Origin: Chaetomium olivaceum
Taxonomy: Eukaryota > Ascomycota > Sordariomycetes > Sordariales > Chaetomiaceae
Direction of reading: 5' to 3'
DNA length: 64,000 nt
Assembly (NCBI GenBank): GCA_039881045.1
Contig: JAYWVB010000013.1
Coordinates: 558,001-622,000 of the forward strand
A program made the translations under genes and the position numbers. Below, one piece after another: positions 25,379-36,079 of the stretch. The notes beneath the pieces are model-generated. The model saw nothing but the letters and a program-made list of their open reading frames with translations. It was not told the DNA's origin and did not search any database. The first letter of the stretch is position 1, and every line of letters begins with the position of its first letter.

Positions 25379-28300
25379 ATGATTACCGCCACCGCCCTCC
25401 TCCACCTCCTTCCACCCTTCCTCATCCTCCTCACCTCCCCAACAGCCCACGCGGCCGACACCCCTTTCCTAGGCTACCCTCCCCCTGGCATCACCCACCC
25501 CACCCAACCCATCCAACCCCGGCAGCCCCCCAACTAACGACAAGTCCTGGGCAGAAGCTTATGCCCAAGCCGTCGCCTTTGTCGCTGACCTCACGCTTAC
25601 GGAAAAGGTCAACCTCACTACAGGCACAGGATGGGAGGCGGATCGGTGTATTGGGAATACTGGGGGGGTGCCCAGGGTGGGGTTTAGGGGGCTGTGTTTG
25701 GAGGATGGGCCTTTGGGGGTTAGGAATAGTAAGTACATTGTTCTTTTCATTGTCCTTTTCATTGTCTTTTTCATTGTCCTTTTCTTTTTCTTTTTTTCTT
25801 TGTTCATCTGGGTTGGTCTGGGTTTGGTGTTGGAGGTGGTGGAGTTTGGGGTAGAAGGTAGGGATGGGTGTTTTGCTGATAACGGGCTGATGGTGGCGGA
25901 CAGCCCAGAATAACTCGGCTTTTCCTGCCGGCATCAATGTAGCTGCTACTTTCAGCCGCCGACTGATGCGTTTGAGGGGTGAGGCAATCGGGGCCGAGTT
26001 CAGGGGGAAGGGCATCGATGTCATGCTTGGGCCGGCCTCGGGACCGTTGGGGAGAGTGCCGCAGGGGGGAAGGAATTGGGAGGGTTTTGGGTATGTTCAT
26101 CCCTCCGTCCACTAATCGGTCTGACAGGGTTTGTGGTATTGACAGTTGTTGAAGCCCCGATCCTTACCTCGCTGGCGTCGCCATGGCCGAATCCATCCAG
26201 GGCATCCAGAGCCGTGGTGTGGTGGCTTGTGCCAAGCACTACATTCTCAACGAGCAGGAACACTACCGAGGGAGTATCGATGTGAGGATTGATGACCGGA
26301 CCTTGCACGAGCTGTACCTCTGGCCGTTTGTGGACGCTGTCAGGGCCGGAGTCGGCTCGGTCATGTGTTCGTACAACAAGATCAACGGGACATATGCGTG
26401 CGAGAATGAGTGGACGACCAACTACCTCCTCAAGAACGAGCTGGGATTCCAGGGGTTCGGTGAGTGTCGTCTGTCAGGAGTAACCAACGTACTAATCTGC
26501 TAACTGATAAAGTGATGTCGGACTGGGGAGCGCAACACACCACCCTCGGTTCAGCACTCGGCGGTCTTGACATGGCCATGCCCGGTGACGGCGGCCCGAA
26601 GCCCTACGGAGCATTATGGGGCGGTGCCCTCACCGAAGCAGTCCTCAAGGGCGACATACCACAGTGGCGGCTCGATGATATGGTCGTCCGCATCATGGCC
26701 GCCTACTTCAAAGTGCACACCGGTAACTACACCTCCCGCCCCGACATCAACTTCTCCGCCTGGACCAACCAGACCACCGGCCCCTTACACCCCTCCTCCA
26801 ACCAATCCTACACCACCGTCAACGAGTTCGTAGACGTCCAATCTGACCACGCCTCCCTCATCCGCGAAATCGGCGCCAAATCCATCGTCCTCCTCAAAAA
26901 CACCAACAACCTCCTCCCCCTCTCCAACCCCCCCAGCATCGCCATCATCGGCGACGACGCCCAAGACCCTCCCGGCGGCCCCAACGCCTGTCCCGACCGC
27001 GGCTGCTTCAACGGCGGCACCACGGCCATGGGCTACGGTTCGGGCACCGCCGACTTCCCCTACCTGATCTCTCCCGCCACGGCCCTCTACCACCACCTCG
27101 CCACCACCAACTCCACCACCACCCTCGCCAACACCACCTCCAACTGGGACCTCCCGGCCGCCCAGCGCGCCGCCTCGGCCGCCCACATCGCCATCGTCTT
27201 CGCGGCCGCCACGTCGGGCGAGAACTACCTCACGGTGGCGTCCAACGCGGGCGACCGCAACAACCTGACGCTGTGGGCCAACGGCGACGCGCTGATCGCC
27301 GCCGTGGCCGCCGCCAACCCGCGCACCGTCGTCGTCCTGCACACGCCGGGCCCCGTGCTCCTCGACGCCATCGCCCAGAACCCCAACGTGTCCGCCATCC
27401 TGTGGGCGGGGTTCCCGGGCCAGGAATCGGGCAACGCGATGGTGGATGTGCTGTATGGCGCGGTGAACCCGCAGGGGCGCAGTCCGTTTACGTGGGGCAG
27501 GACGGAGGCGGATTATGGGGAGGGCTGGCTGCTGCGCGAGGCGCCGGATCCGAAAAGGCCCGTGCAGGTGTTTGGCGAGGGCGTGTGGGTGGATTATCGG
27601 TGGTTTGAGAAGCAGGGGAGGGGGGGTGGTGTTTCCGTTTGGGTTTGGGTTGGGTTATACGCGGTTTGGGTATGCGAATTTGACGGTGGTGAGGAATGAG
27701 GAAGTGGTGGGCCCGGTGTTGGGGTCGCCTGAGGGGGTGACGGGGCCGGCGCCGACGTTTGGGGTTGTGGAGGAGGGGCTGGAGGCCCATGTTGCGCCGG
27801 AGGGGTTCGGGAGGATCTCGCCGTATGTGTATTCCTGGTTGAATAATAGTGAGGGGTTTGTTGCTGGGGGGGCGGGGAATATTAGTGACTTCCCGGCGGC
27901 GGCGAGGGACGGGTCAAGTCAGCCTCTTCTGCCCGCTTCAGGGGCACCGGGGGGTAATCCGGGGCTCTATGAGGTGCTGTACACAATCACCGCGCGCATC
28001 ACCAACGAGGGCAAGATAAAGGGGACCGAGATACCGCAGCTGGTACGTTCTGTGTACCCCTGATCCAATGCCCATGACGAGATGAACTGCTAACACAGCG
28101 ACAGTTCGTCCAACTCGGTGGCGAAGACAACCCCTGGGGCATTCTCCGTGGTTTTGACGAAGTTGAGCTTGAACCGGGAGAGACCAAGACCGTCACGTTT
28201 AACCTGACGCGGAGGGATGTCAGCAACTGGAACACGACCACACAGAACTGGGAGATCACCGACAGGGAAAAGGTGATCTTTGTTGGTTCAAATGTGCGGG

Positions 28301-28392
28301 ACATCCACCTGAACGCGTCGCTGCCAGCACCGGTAGGGATGACATTCAAGCACCGGCTGAGGACAGTTTGCTGGCACCATCAACTGAACTGA
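25379..28392 (+). CDS. Secreted GH3 beta-glucosidase, two frame breaks
   Basis: Hydrolyses beta-1,4-linked glucose from cellobiose and oligosaccharides outside the cell. Exons: 25379-25728, 25904-26090, 26155-26459, 26513-28042 and 28105-28392; 885 residues after correction. A signal peptide is clear (hydrophobic LLHLLPPFLILL then AHA-ADTP). GH3 landmarks: LTLTEKVNLTTGTGW, GVACAKHYILNEQEHYR-type block (VVACAKHYILNEQ), MCSYNKING, and VMSDWGA with the Asp nucleophile near residue 284. The C-terminal fibronectin-III-like domain (FVQLGGEDNPWGILRGFDEV) is present. The frame breaks at 25515-25535 (one extra base or two missing) and at the seven-G run 27620-27626 (one G too many; sequence resumes as VVFPFGFGLGYTRFGYANL). 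Intron acceptors were chosen by which one avoids a stop and restores TQNNSAFPAG and GPDPYLAGV. Confidence 0.9.
25738..25802 (+). repeat. Pyrimidine tandem repeat inside GH3 intron 1
   Basis: Four near-copies of a 12-base unit (TCATTGTCCTTT-like) run into a T-rich tract, within the unusually long first intron (25729-25903). Confidence 0.7.
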
Positions 28393-28543
28393 GTATTCAG
28401 ATAACAACCAACCGAACTACTTCATAATGGTATCTCATAACAGCCGCTAAACAACCGAGCAGTCCAGTACCAACCCGAAACATGCCTGCCATTGGTATCG
28501 CTCATTAAGTTGCCCACTCATAAACATCCCATCCGCTCAAAAC

Positions 28544-30448
28544 TTAGTAAGTGTAGCGGAACCCAGGCTCGTAGTTATCATCCTGCAAGCAACCATGTCA
28601 GCTCAAGCCCAAATCCTACTACGGTGGCAAAACAAAACTTACCGCATCACACTCGAGCTCCCTCTCGCCCCGATCAGCCTTCTTGTTAAGGCGGTAAAAG
28701 TTGAGCGAGAGCGCGCCCACCATAAGCATGGTCAGGAGCGTGGTGGCGATGCAGGCGTACAGGCCTGGGGCGTAGCCCGGGGCATCCTGGGCGCGGAAGA
28801 CGAGGCTGCCGGCGATACCGCCGATGCCGCCGAAGGAGACGAAGGTGGCGCTGCAGAAGGCGCGCTTCCACTGGCCGCGGATGTTGTTGGCCTGGTACGA
28901 CATGGCGGCGGGCACGTTGGCGTTGGCGCCGGCGGTGACGAGGAAGACGCCGAAGTAGCGGACGGCGGCGTTCTTGTGGAAGCCCATGATCGGGAGCCAA
29001 TGATGCACAGCAGGCAGTTGGCAAGGATGACGGGCCCGCGGAGCCGGTACTTGTCACCCGCCCAGCCCGTCGCGTACATCCACATCCCGGCGAAGGCGTA
29101 GGGGGGCGCCACGAGGCACTGCGCCTGGGCGACGGTGAAGCCCATGTTCCCGTTGAGAATGATGGGGAGGAAGTAGGCGAGCGCGTAGGTAACGGTCGTG
29201 GTGTTGAAGAAGATCATGGCGTACGCCCACACCTTGATGTCGGTGCCCGCGCGGAGATACTTGGCCATCGAGAAGGGCTGCGCCTTGACGTCGCCACGGT
29301 CGGCGTCGACGCGCGCGCAAATCCTAAGTGACCGTTGTCAGTGGCAGAACAAACACGAAGGTTCCCTGGGTCGTGCTAAAAACTCACCACTCCTTCTCCC
29401 TCGCTGAAAGGAAGCTCCAGCTCTTGCGTTTTGCGTCGGGAAAGTCAACCAGAAGCCAGTACCCAACGAAACCAAGCAGCACGGTTTATGATACCCTCCA
29501 TGATGAAGATCCAGCGCCAGCCGTTGAGACCACCCAAGCCCCCCATTTGCATGAGCTGCCAGCGTGTTAGTGGACACAAACTTCGAGAACCATGATAGAG
29601 GCTACTACTCACTCCGTAGGCCAGGATACCGGCAAAGGCAGAAGCGACGCAGCCGACGAGGTAGAAGACCGAATTACGCTTACCGACCTCGTCTGTTTGG
29701 TGTCAGCCAGCCATCCCCTCCTCCGTTCGTCCCCAGAAGCGGATTCTTACATCTTGTGTACCAAGTGCTCAGCAGGTAAACACAGCTCGGGAAAAAGCCT
29801 ATCGTCTATTAGTCTCAATTCCTCCCCACCCCCTTCGCATTTCCGAAGTTGGCTGATTGGGAAAGACGGTTCGATAAACTCACCGGCTTCTAGGAAACCC
29901 AGCAAGACTCTCAGCCCAGCCATCTCGTCCCATTTCTTCACAAACCCCATCCCAATCATGCAACCACCCCAGAGTACGGTGATGACGGCCATATGTATAC
30001 GCGGGCCGATCTTGCGCACGATGATGGTTGATGGCGGCTGGAAGACGATGTAGGTGACGAAGAAGACGAGCGTGATGATACTCTAACCATGGCCGTCAGC
30101 ACACAAACTGAACCACCACATTGGCAAGCCATTTGAGAGCAAGCTCATAAGTAAACAAAAAAGAAAAGAAGAAGAACCCACGTATCGATCCCCAATTTTC
30201 AACCCTAGATCATCTTGCATCCCGGCGATCATGGCGGCGCTCAGGTTGGTGCGGTCCATCAAGCTGACGCAGTACATGGCGCCGACAGTCAGCACCAGGC
30301 GGCGGTCGACATGGCGCATGATCCTCTTCTGCTCGGCGGGGGAGAAGCCGAACTCGTCGGCCGTGACGGGGGCCACCTTGTTGCCGGCATGGTCCGAGTC
30401 GGCTCCCTCGACGTTCTCGAAGCCGACCTTTTCCTGAGAGGAGGCCAT
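28544..30448 (-). CDS. MFS transporter, allantoate permease (Dal5) / anion:cation symporter family, two frame breaks
   Basis: Twelve-span plasma-membrane transporter expected to import an organic anion such as allantoate, a vitamin or a carboxylate; substrate not predictable. Seven exons (minus): 30448-30182, 30082-29884, 29798-29751, 29692-29613, 29555-29388, 29323-28643 and 28582-28544; 493 residues after correction. Family signs: RRLVLTVGAMYCVSLMDRTN in span 1, LGFLEAGFFPSCVYLLSTWY, GWRWIFIMEG, and the C-terminal DDNYEPGFRYTY motif. The frame breaks at an AAA run (plus 29485-29487, one base extra; resumes TVLLGFVGYWLLVDFPDA) and at 28994-28997 (one missing; LLCIIG then LPIMGFHKN). Tail-to-tail with the GH3 gene, about 150 bases apart. 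Confidence 0.88.
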
Positions 30449-32604
30449 GGTGGTGGCGGTGGGTTTCGAATGTGTGTGTGTCTTGGTGGTTCGCTTCACT
30501 CTGTCGAGGAGGAGAAGGGACGACGGGAATGGGAGAGAACAAGTCGGCTGGCTTGTTCTAGTTGTGAGATCCCAGTGACGGGAGGAAAGGTGGTGAGGAA
30601 GGGGAACAGAGGGCCCTGGAGGACGGGACTGGGGGAGGTGGTAACGGTATAAATAAACTTATCCATCCTACGTCACTTGACGGGGAGCGATCTAGGCTCA
30701 CCGGCCACAATCTGGGGAGGACAGCACCCGTCGCTTGGTACTTTGGACGAGTTCGTGGATCCATCCGTCAAACCATGTCCCCATTCCCCCAGATCCCTCC
30801 CTGTTACCCCAACCCGTGTGCCCGTCAACAAGAGGGGGATTCCATAGGCAGGTCCAATCGCGACCCCTGGTTAGGGGAGCATCGAAACATGCTCCCCTCC
30901 CATGAACCCTCCCAGCTCCATAATTCAATGCATCAGGAACAGCCGAGCAGCATGTCCTAGTAAGCATATCCCAGTTCCCAGCTCCCAGGTAGGGCTCTCA
31001 CGCATGCGCTGCAGTCGAACTATTCATTCTTCCCCATCGTTTCCCCTCGAACTGACACGGTCCGCGTATCCTACTGGGTCGATGGCCCGAACGAACCCAG
31101 GTCTGGCCGAGCCAGCCAAGGCTTCCCCGCATCCGGGGTGGAATGGCTCAGCAGGAGGCGAGCTGGGGTATGTCGCCGCGAGCCCAATCAAACCCTGGGT
31201 TGATGGAGAGACGTTGTGTGCAGACAGGACGATTTGCCAGATCTGGGTGCGTTCGCCGTTCCAGGCAGGGAAGGGGGTGTTTGTGCACGTGGGACTGGAG
31301 GCGAAAAGTTGGAGCAAATGCCAAAAGGTGCACATGGGGTGGTCGAGATGCGACTTGGCATCTTTTCAGAATCCGAAGGTCGACAGGGATCCCCTTTCTG
31401 TGTTAAGCGCGATAACTGCCGCAAGGGTGCTCCGCAAACGCGGGGAGAGGCGGGGAGAGGCGGGGAGTGGTGGTGTGGAGGAGGGAAACATGGCATGGGC
31501 TGTGGAGGAGGGAAACATGGGCTGTGGAAACATGGACTGTGGAGGGACCAGACGCGAAAAGAGAGACAAACTTGCAAATCAGCTTCTCTCCAAATCTGGG
31601 GTAACTCCCTCTAGCTTGGCCCATGAAGACATCCGGGGCGCTAATCCAGTCGGGTCATAGTGTTCTTTCTTCCAAAGCTCGGCACGGCAGTCCTTCGACA
31701 GCCGATGCACCGAGTTCTGGCTTTCCTTGCGATTGGGGCCCCTACCGAGCGGAAAGGATGCTTGGGGTGGGCGGGCAAGAGAGCCTCTCGGGATGCAATA
31801 TGCATCATGCGCCTCAACCACCACCGACAGCTCTCCCGATCTGGCCATCGAGTCTGTGGCGTAATCAGCAGTCTTCCATTCGACGGCCATGCAGCGGTGG
31901 ATCAAGCCTAACGACTTGGCATTCGCATCCACGGCCACAACTCGGACCCCGTCCCCTGGAACCTCGGTCTGTTCTCCCTGGGTAACCGAGTCACTCTCCA
32001 TACACTAGCTGCTGTCCACTTTGATGTTTGGGCGGTGTGGGATGTGGGCGAGGGGCACAGCACGATCTGCTGTCAACGACAAGAACCTGAAGGATGGGAT
32101 GCATGAAACGGCCGCTTCGAGACCCAAGCAAGTATGTGCAGAGATACATGTGTGTATGTGCAAGGGAAGGATAACTTAAAGGGTGTGAGAGAACCGGAGC
32201 CGGGTAAAGAACAACATGGCAAGGTCACATTAGCATGGTCGCAGAGTTGGTCGATTCACTGCCATTTTGACACACCTTGTTGTGGGAGGGGAGTTGCCCT
32301 TGCAACCTGAGTAGCACTGGACGGGATCTGCAACTGGGCCTGACTATGAATAGAGTTTATGGATCATCCGTTACGAAGGGACCCGGTGACTGTCTCATGA
32401 GAGCCCGGCAAGACAGGGAGCCATTGTCATTCATACCATGGTTCTGGGACGGGAGGGTATGGGGATTCCAATGTCTCGGGCCCACCCACCCAGATGGCTC
32501 ACACTGCTCGAAGATCGCGACTTGCATGCATGGCGCCAATATTTTGGGCTTAGCCGTTGGGATGGTCAACCTCGGGTATTCTGGTCTCGACCTCGGTTGG
32601 TGTC
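30449..32604. other. Gene-poor stretch upstream of the MFS gene
   Basis: About 2.2 kb. Open frames exist on both strands (for example plus 30902-31660) but they overlap each other with no family-like sequence. The first 300 bases presumably hold the MFS promoter. A minisatellite lies at 31441-31545. Confidence 0.35.
31441..31545 (+). repeat. Compound G-rich minisatellite
   Basis: Two and a half copies of CGGGGAGAGG are followed by a second array whose copies begin TGTGGAGGAGGGAAACATGG and shorten stepwise (TGTGGAAACATGGAC, TGTGGAGGG). Confidence 0.75.
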
Positions 32605-33297
32605 TCAGCCCTGACTTGGCGGATCTCCTTTGGTAGAGTTGGCTGTGTCTTCCTCCCAGTGGCGGACAATTTGATGTCTAAGGTCCTGTTGCGGAGAGAG
32701 ATGCTCGGTGCGGCGGTCCTTGGTTCTTAGCCAATTCTTTTCCCTCCATGGCTCGACCCAAGCAACCGTCCAGGGAAGCTCGAGGTTCTGATCAACAATG
32801 GTGGTTCCCAGGTTGCCGTCCTGGTGTCGTACCTTTGGTAGTAAGGTGATCGGTTTGATCTCGCTTGGTTGAACGTGGGTGGCCGGTGTCGCCCTCCGAG
32901 GTTGAGCAGCCCACCTACGACGAGATGAGTCCACACTCTCGTCGCTGTCGCTGCTATAGCTCTCATCATCGCTACCGACAACAAACGGGTCGGGGCGAGC
33001 CTCGGGTGCTGCGGCAGAATATGCTTCGGGACCCCTGAGGGTGTTGCGGCTGATGGAAATACCTCGACGACTCAGCTCTTTCTTGAGTAACTCGGCGCGG
33101 TTCTTCTGAAGTCCAAGTTCTGACTCTGCAGTCTCCAGCTTGGCTGCCATTTTCCTCGATCTCCCCCGCGATATCATAATACCGAGAACACCCGCGAACA
33201 GTGTTACGGAAGCGGCGACTCCCAACAGGGCTACCGTTGCGATTTGAGCGTCACTCCAGCCGTTCGCTGGCTGGACCCCTAAACTGCTGGTTTCCAT
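32605..33297 (-). CDS. Single-span membrane protein of unknown function
   Basis: Not recognised. The 230-residue intronless frame has a short polar N-terminus, one membrane segment at about residues 18-43 (TVALLGVAASVTLFAGVLGI), a basic stop-transfer (SRGRSRK) and then a charged coiled-coil-like stretch (KLETAESELGLQKNRAELLK, about residues 52-76). The remainder is a Ser/Asp-rich linker (SDDESYSSDSDESVDSS) and a charged C-terminus. This suggests a small ectodomain and a cytoplasmic tail. Such proteins are common and mostly uncharacterised in Sordariomycetes. It lies between the transporter and the AA9 gene. Confidence 0.6.
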   Translation of the reverse strand: METSSLGVQPANGWSDAQIATVALLGVAASVTLFAGVLGIMISRGRSRKMAAKLETAESELGLQKNRAELLKKELSRRGISISRNTLRGPEAYSAAAPEARPDPFVVGSDDESYSSDSDESVDSSRRRWAAQPRRATPATHVQPSEIKPITLLPKVRHQDGNLGTTIVDQNLELPWTVAWVEPWREKNWLRTKDRRTEHLSPQQDLRHQIVRHWEEDTANSTKGDPPSQG

Positions 33298-34907
33298 CGT
33301 CTGTGAGAAGTGAGTTTATTGTGCTGGGAAATACTGTGTGGTTTCTGATGGGTTCTGGCGGTTCGTGCGAGAGGCGGAAACCGAAGGTAAGTTTATAGTG
33401 TCCCTCTCAAACCCCTTATTTAATTTGTCAGGATCTGTGTTGACGGGACATGGACTATTAGGAATGCCATTATCTTTGTCGCTTTCTGTTGCCGCCTTAC
33501 ATCAGAGAGCCGATTCTCCTCCTCTCATCATCCCGAACAAAGGGAACTTGACGGCAGAGGAAGCATTGTACCAGAACAATTCAACAGGCCCCCAATCTTC
33601 TCAACAGCTGGATTGGTCGCCCATACGGCAAACCAGCACTATGATATTCCAGCGGTGGTGTCGAGCCGTGGAACCTGGAAGTTAGACTCTGGTTCTATTG
33701 GGAACTCTGTCACCACCTGCATGCCATGGATGTGTTGGCATGGTTTTCGGACCGGTACTCGAAGTTGGAAAGCGACGGGCAACCCTTCCCCTCTTCATCG
33801 TTATTGTTACTGCTGGTGACTCAAAAACAGATGCGTCTCGAAAGGGAATGAAATGGAGGATAAAATGGCGATAACTTCCTCCCACAGTTTACCTTAATCT
33901 AAGTACTATTTCACTCCTTCTCCGCCCCTCTCCTTTCCCCGTTCGTTCCTGACCTACCTACCGTATCTTCCAGATTCCCTTCAAGGCCTTTAAAGTCTCA
34001 GGCTTGGGCCTAAAACAACTGACTTTCCATCTTGAGAAAGCTGTTACTCATACTGCGAATGGAGACAGGTTCAACCGTCATCGTCCGAGTACACCCCTCC
34101 TCCCTCACTAGGTGTAGCAGATCTCGCCCCTTTCTGTCGGAACCCGGGGCAGCTCTCCCGTTCCCGCGCAATCCGCTCTTCCACACTTCCTCAAGAAGAA
34201 GCACCTTCCCTTCCGTCTGTCCAGGCGAGCCGTCCAAAAGCCGCGCAGGGAGGGAGCAAAACCGGGTTTCCTGGCAGCTACCCTCAACCAGATGCCTGCC
34301 GAATGTGGAGTCTCAGCCCACCTCGGGCCTTTGCGTCTTTAATTCCGAGTCTTCTTCAAGACCCGTCGAAACGCCCTGCCGCTCTCGCCCACCCTTCCTG
34401 CCGGAAACAAGACGGCGTAGTTTTTGAAAGCGCCAATTCACCCGAAATACACGGGGCGACTTGTGCTGGCGTGGCCCACCGTAGGCATTTGCAAGCCCTC
34501 TCAATGGTCACTTTGACTTTACCCCGGAAAGCAACCGGCGATCTTCAAAAGATGGACAGGGCTTGTGGAAGTTCGAGAAAAGGTGCCAGGCGCTCACCGT
34601 TGGAAGAAAAATGGGTCTTGTAGCTTGTCGATCCCACGACGGTGACCCGGGCATAGGAAAGAAAACAAGGCGATCTGCACGCCGGGATGAGACAGCATCT
34701 CCATTTAAATATATGAATTCCCCCTTTCGGACCTCCTCCTTCCGCCTCTCCCCCACGCGCAACCTCGCCAGCGTCACCACCAGCACGTCGGTTTGCTTTC
34801 TTTGAGTGCGACTTGCTTAATACCGGGCCCTAGGATGTTGATGCATGACCCGGGTTTAGGGGCGTGGTCGTCAAGGGGTTGGCAACGAGAACCAGGTTAA
34901 GCAGGCA
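33298..34907. other. Upstream region of the AA9 gene
   Basis: About 1.6 kb without a convincing gene; small frames on both strands (34032-34427, 34508-34786) have random composition. The distal part is also the promoter side of the small membrane protein. Confidence 0.35.
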
Positions 34908-34913
34908 TATAAA
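34908..34913 (+). promoter_or_regulatory. TATA box of the AA9 gene
   Basis: TATAAA 86 bases before the ATG, at the spacing usual for highly expressed secreted-enzyme genes of filamentous fungi. Confidence 0.55.
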
Positions 34914-34998
34914 TTGAGCTTCCCATCCCAGCTCTCATTGTGTGAACTCTGTGACAGAGACCAGCGAGCAACTTAAGAGCTTCCCCTACATCCACAAC

Positions 34999-35843
34999 AT
35001 GAAGGCCTTCACTCTCCTTGCGGCTGCCTCGGTGGCCTCGGCACACACCATCTTCGTCCAACTTGAGGCGGATGGCACAACATACCCGGTATCTCACGGC
35101 ATCCGGACCCCGTCCTACGACGGCCCCATCACCGACGTCACCTCAGACGACGTTGCCTGCAATGGCGGCCCGAACCCGACCACCCCGTCCGGCGAGATCA
35201 TCACCGTCACCGCCGGCACCACCGTCAAGGCCGTCTGGAGGCACACTCTCACCTCGGGCCCGGAGGATATCATGGATGCGAGCCACAAGGGCCCCACCCT
35301 GGCCTACCTCAAGAAGGTCGACGACGCTGTGTCCGACAGCGGTATTGGTGATGGATGGTTCAAGATCCAGGAGGACGGCTACAGCAACGGCCAGTGGGGC
35401 ACCAGCACAGTCATCGAGAACTCGGGTCTCCACACCATGTAAGATGCCTCGCAAGCAAGCACTTGCTCGATTGGATAGGGATACTAACCAACCAACCACC
35501 ACAGCGACATCCCGGCTTGTATTCCCGAGGGCGAGTACCTCCTCCGTGCCGAGATGATTGCTCTCCACAGCGCCGGTTCCCCGGGAGGTGCTCAGCTCTA
35601 CGTAAGCTTTCCGTCCTTCCGTCTTTCGCTGATGATGATTCCCCCCCGGCCTCTCTCTAACACCATGACCAGATGGAATGCGCCCAGCTCAAGATTGTCG
35701 GCGGCTCCGGCTCGGCGCCCTCCGACACCGTCAGCTTCCCTGGCGCGTACCCGGCCAACGACCCCGGAATTGTCGTCGACATCTACTCCATGTCGCCCTC
35801 CGACGAGTACAGTATCCCGGGTCCGGACGTCTTCTCCTGCTAG
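34999..35843 (+). CDS. AA9 lytic polysaccharide monooxygenase, no CBM
   Basis: Secreted copper enzyme that oxidatively cleaves cellulose or hemicellulose. Exons: 34999-35438, 35505-35601 and 35673-35843; 235 residues. The signal peptide is MKAFTLLAAASVASA, leaving His16 as the mature N-terminal residue of the copper histidine brace. The second brace His lies in DASHKGPTLAYL, and the axial Tyr is probably in AQLYMECAQL at the end. Other AA9 signs: DVACNGGP, WFKIQEDGY, DIPACIPEGEYLLRAEMIAL. The catalytic domain is complete and ends at FSC; there is no linker or CBM1. Frame intact. The nearby GH3 enzyme would use products of the same substrate. Confidence 0.95.
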
Positions 35844-36079
35844 GAGTAGTGTTGGTAGGGTGGAAGGCTTGGAGGGTGATTTGGGTAGTAGGGTTGGGTG
35901 GAGGCATAGCGGCATGGCGGAAAATGATCAATGACTTCGTTGTATATACTGTCATTGGACACGTATATGATATGATGGCCCAGATCGGTCCCTTCTGGTT
36001 TCGTCGAGTCTCTTTCCGGAGCAAGTGTATGTGACACGCTGAAGATACCAACGAGACACTCCAACGTTTTTCTCGTCCA

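Noticed and set aside
30902..31660. 252-codon open frame upstream of the MFS gene
   Set aside because: It runs through the minisatellite, lacks any domain-like pattern and overlaps equally long frames on the other strand.
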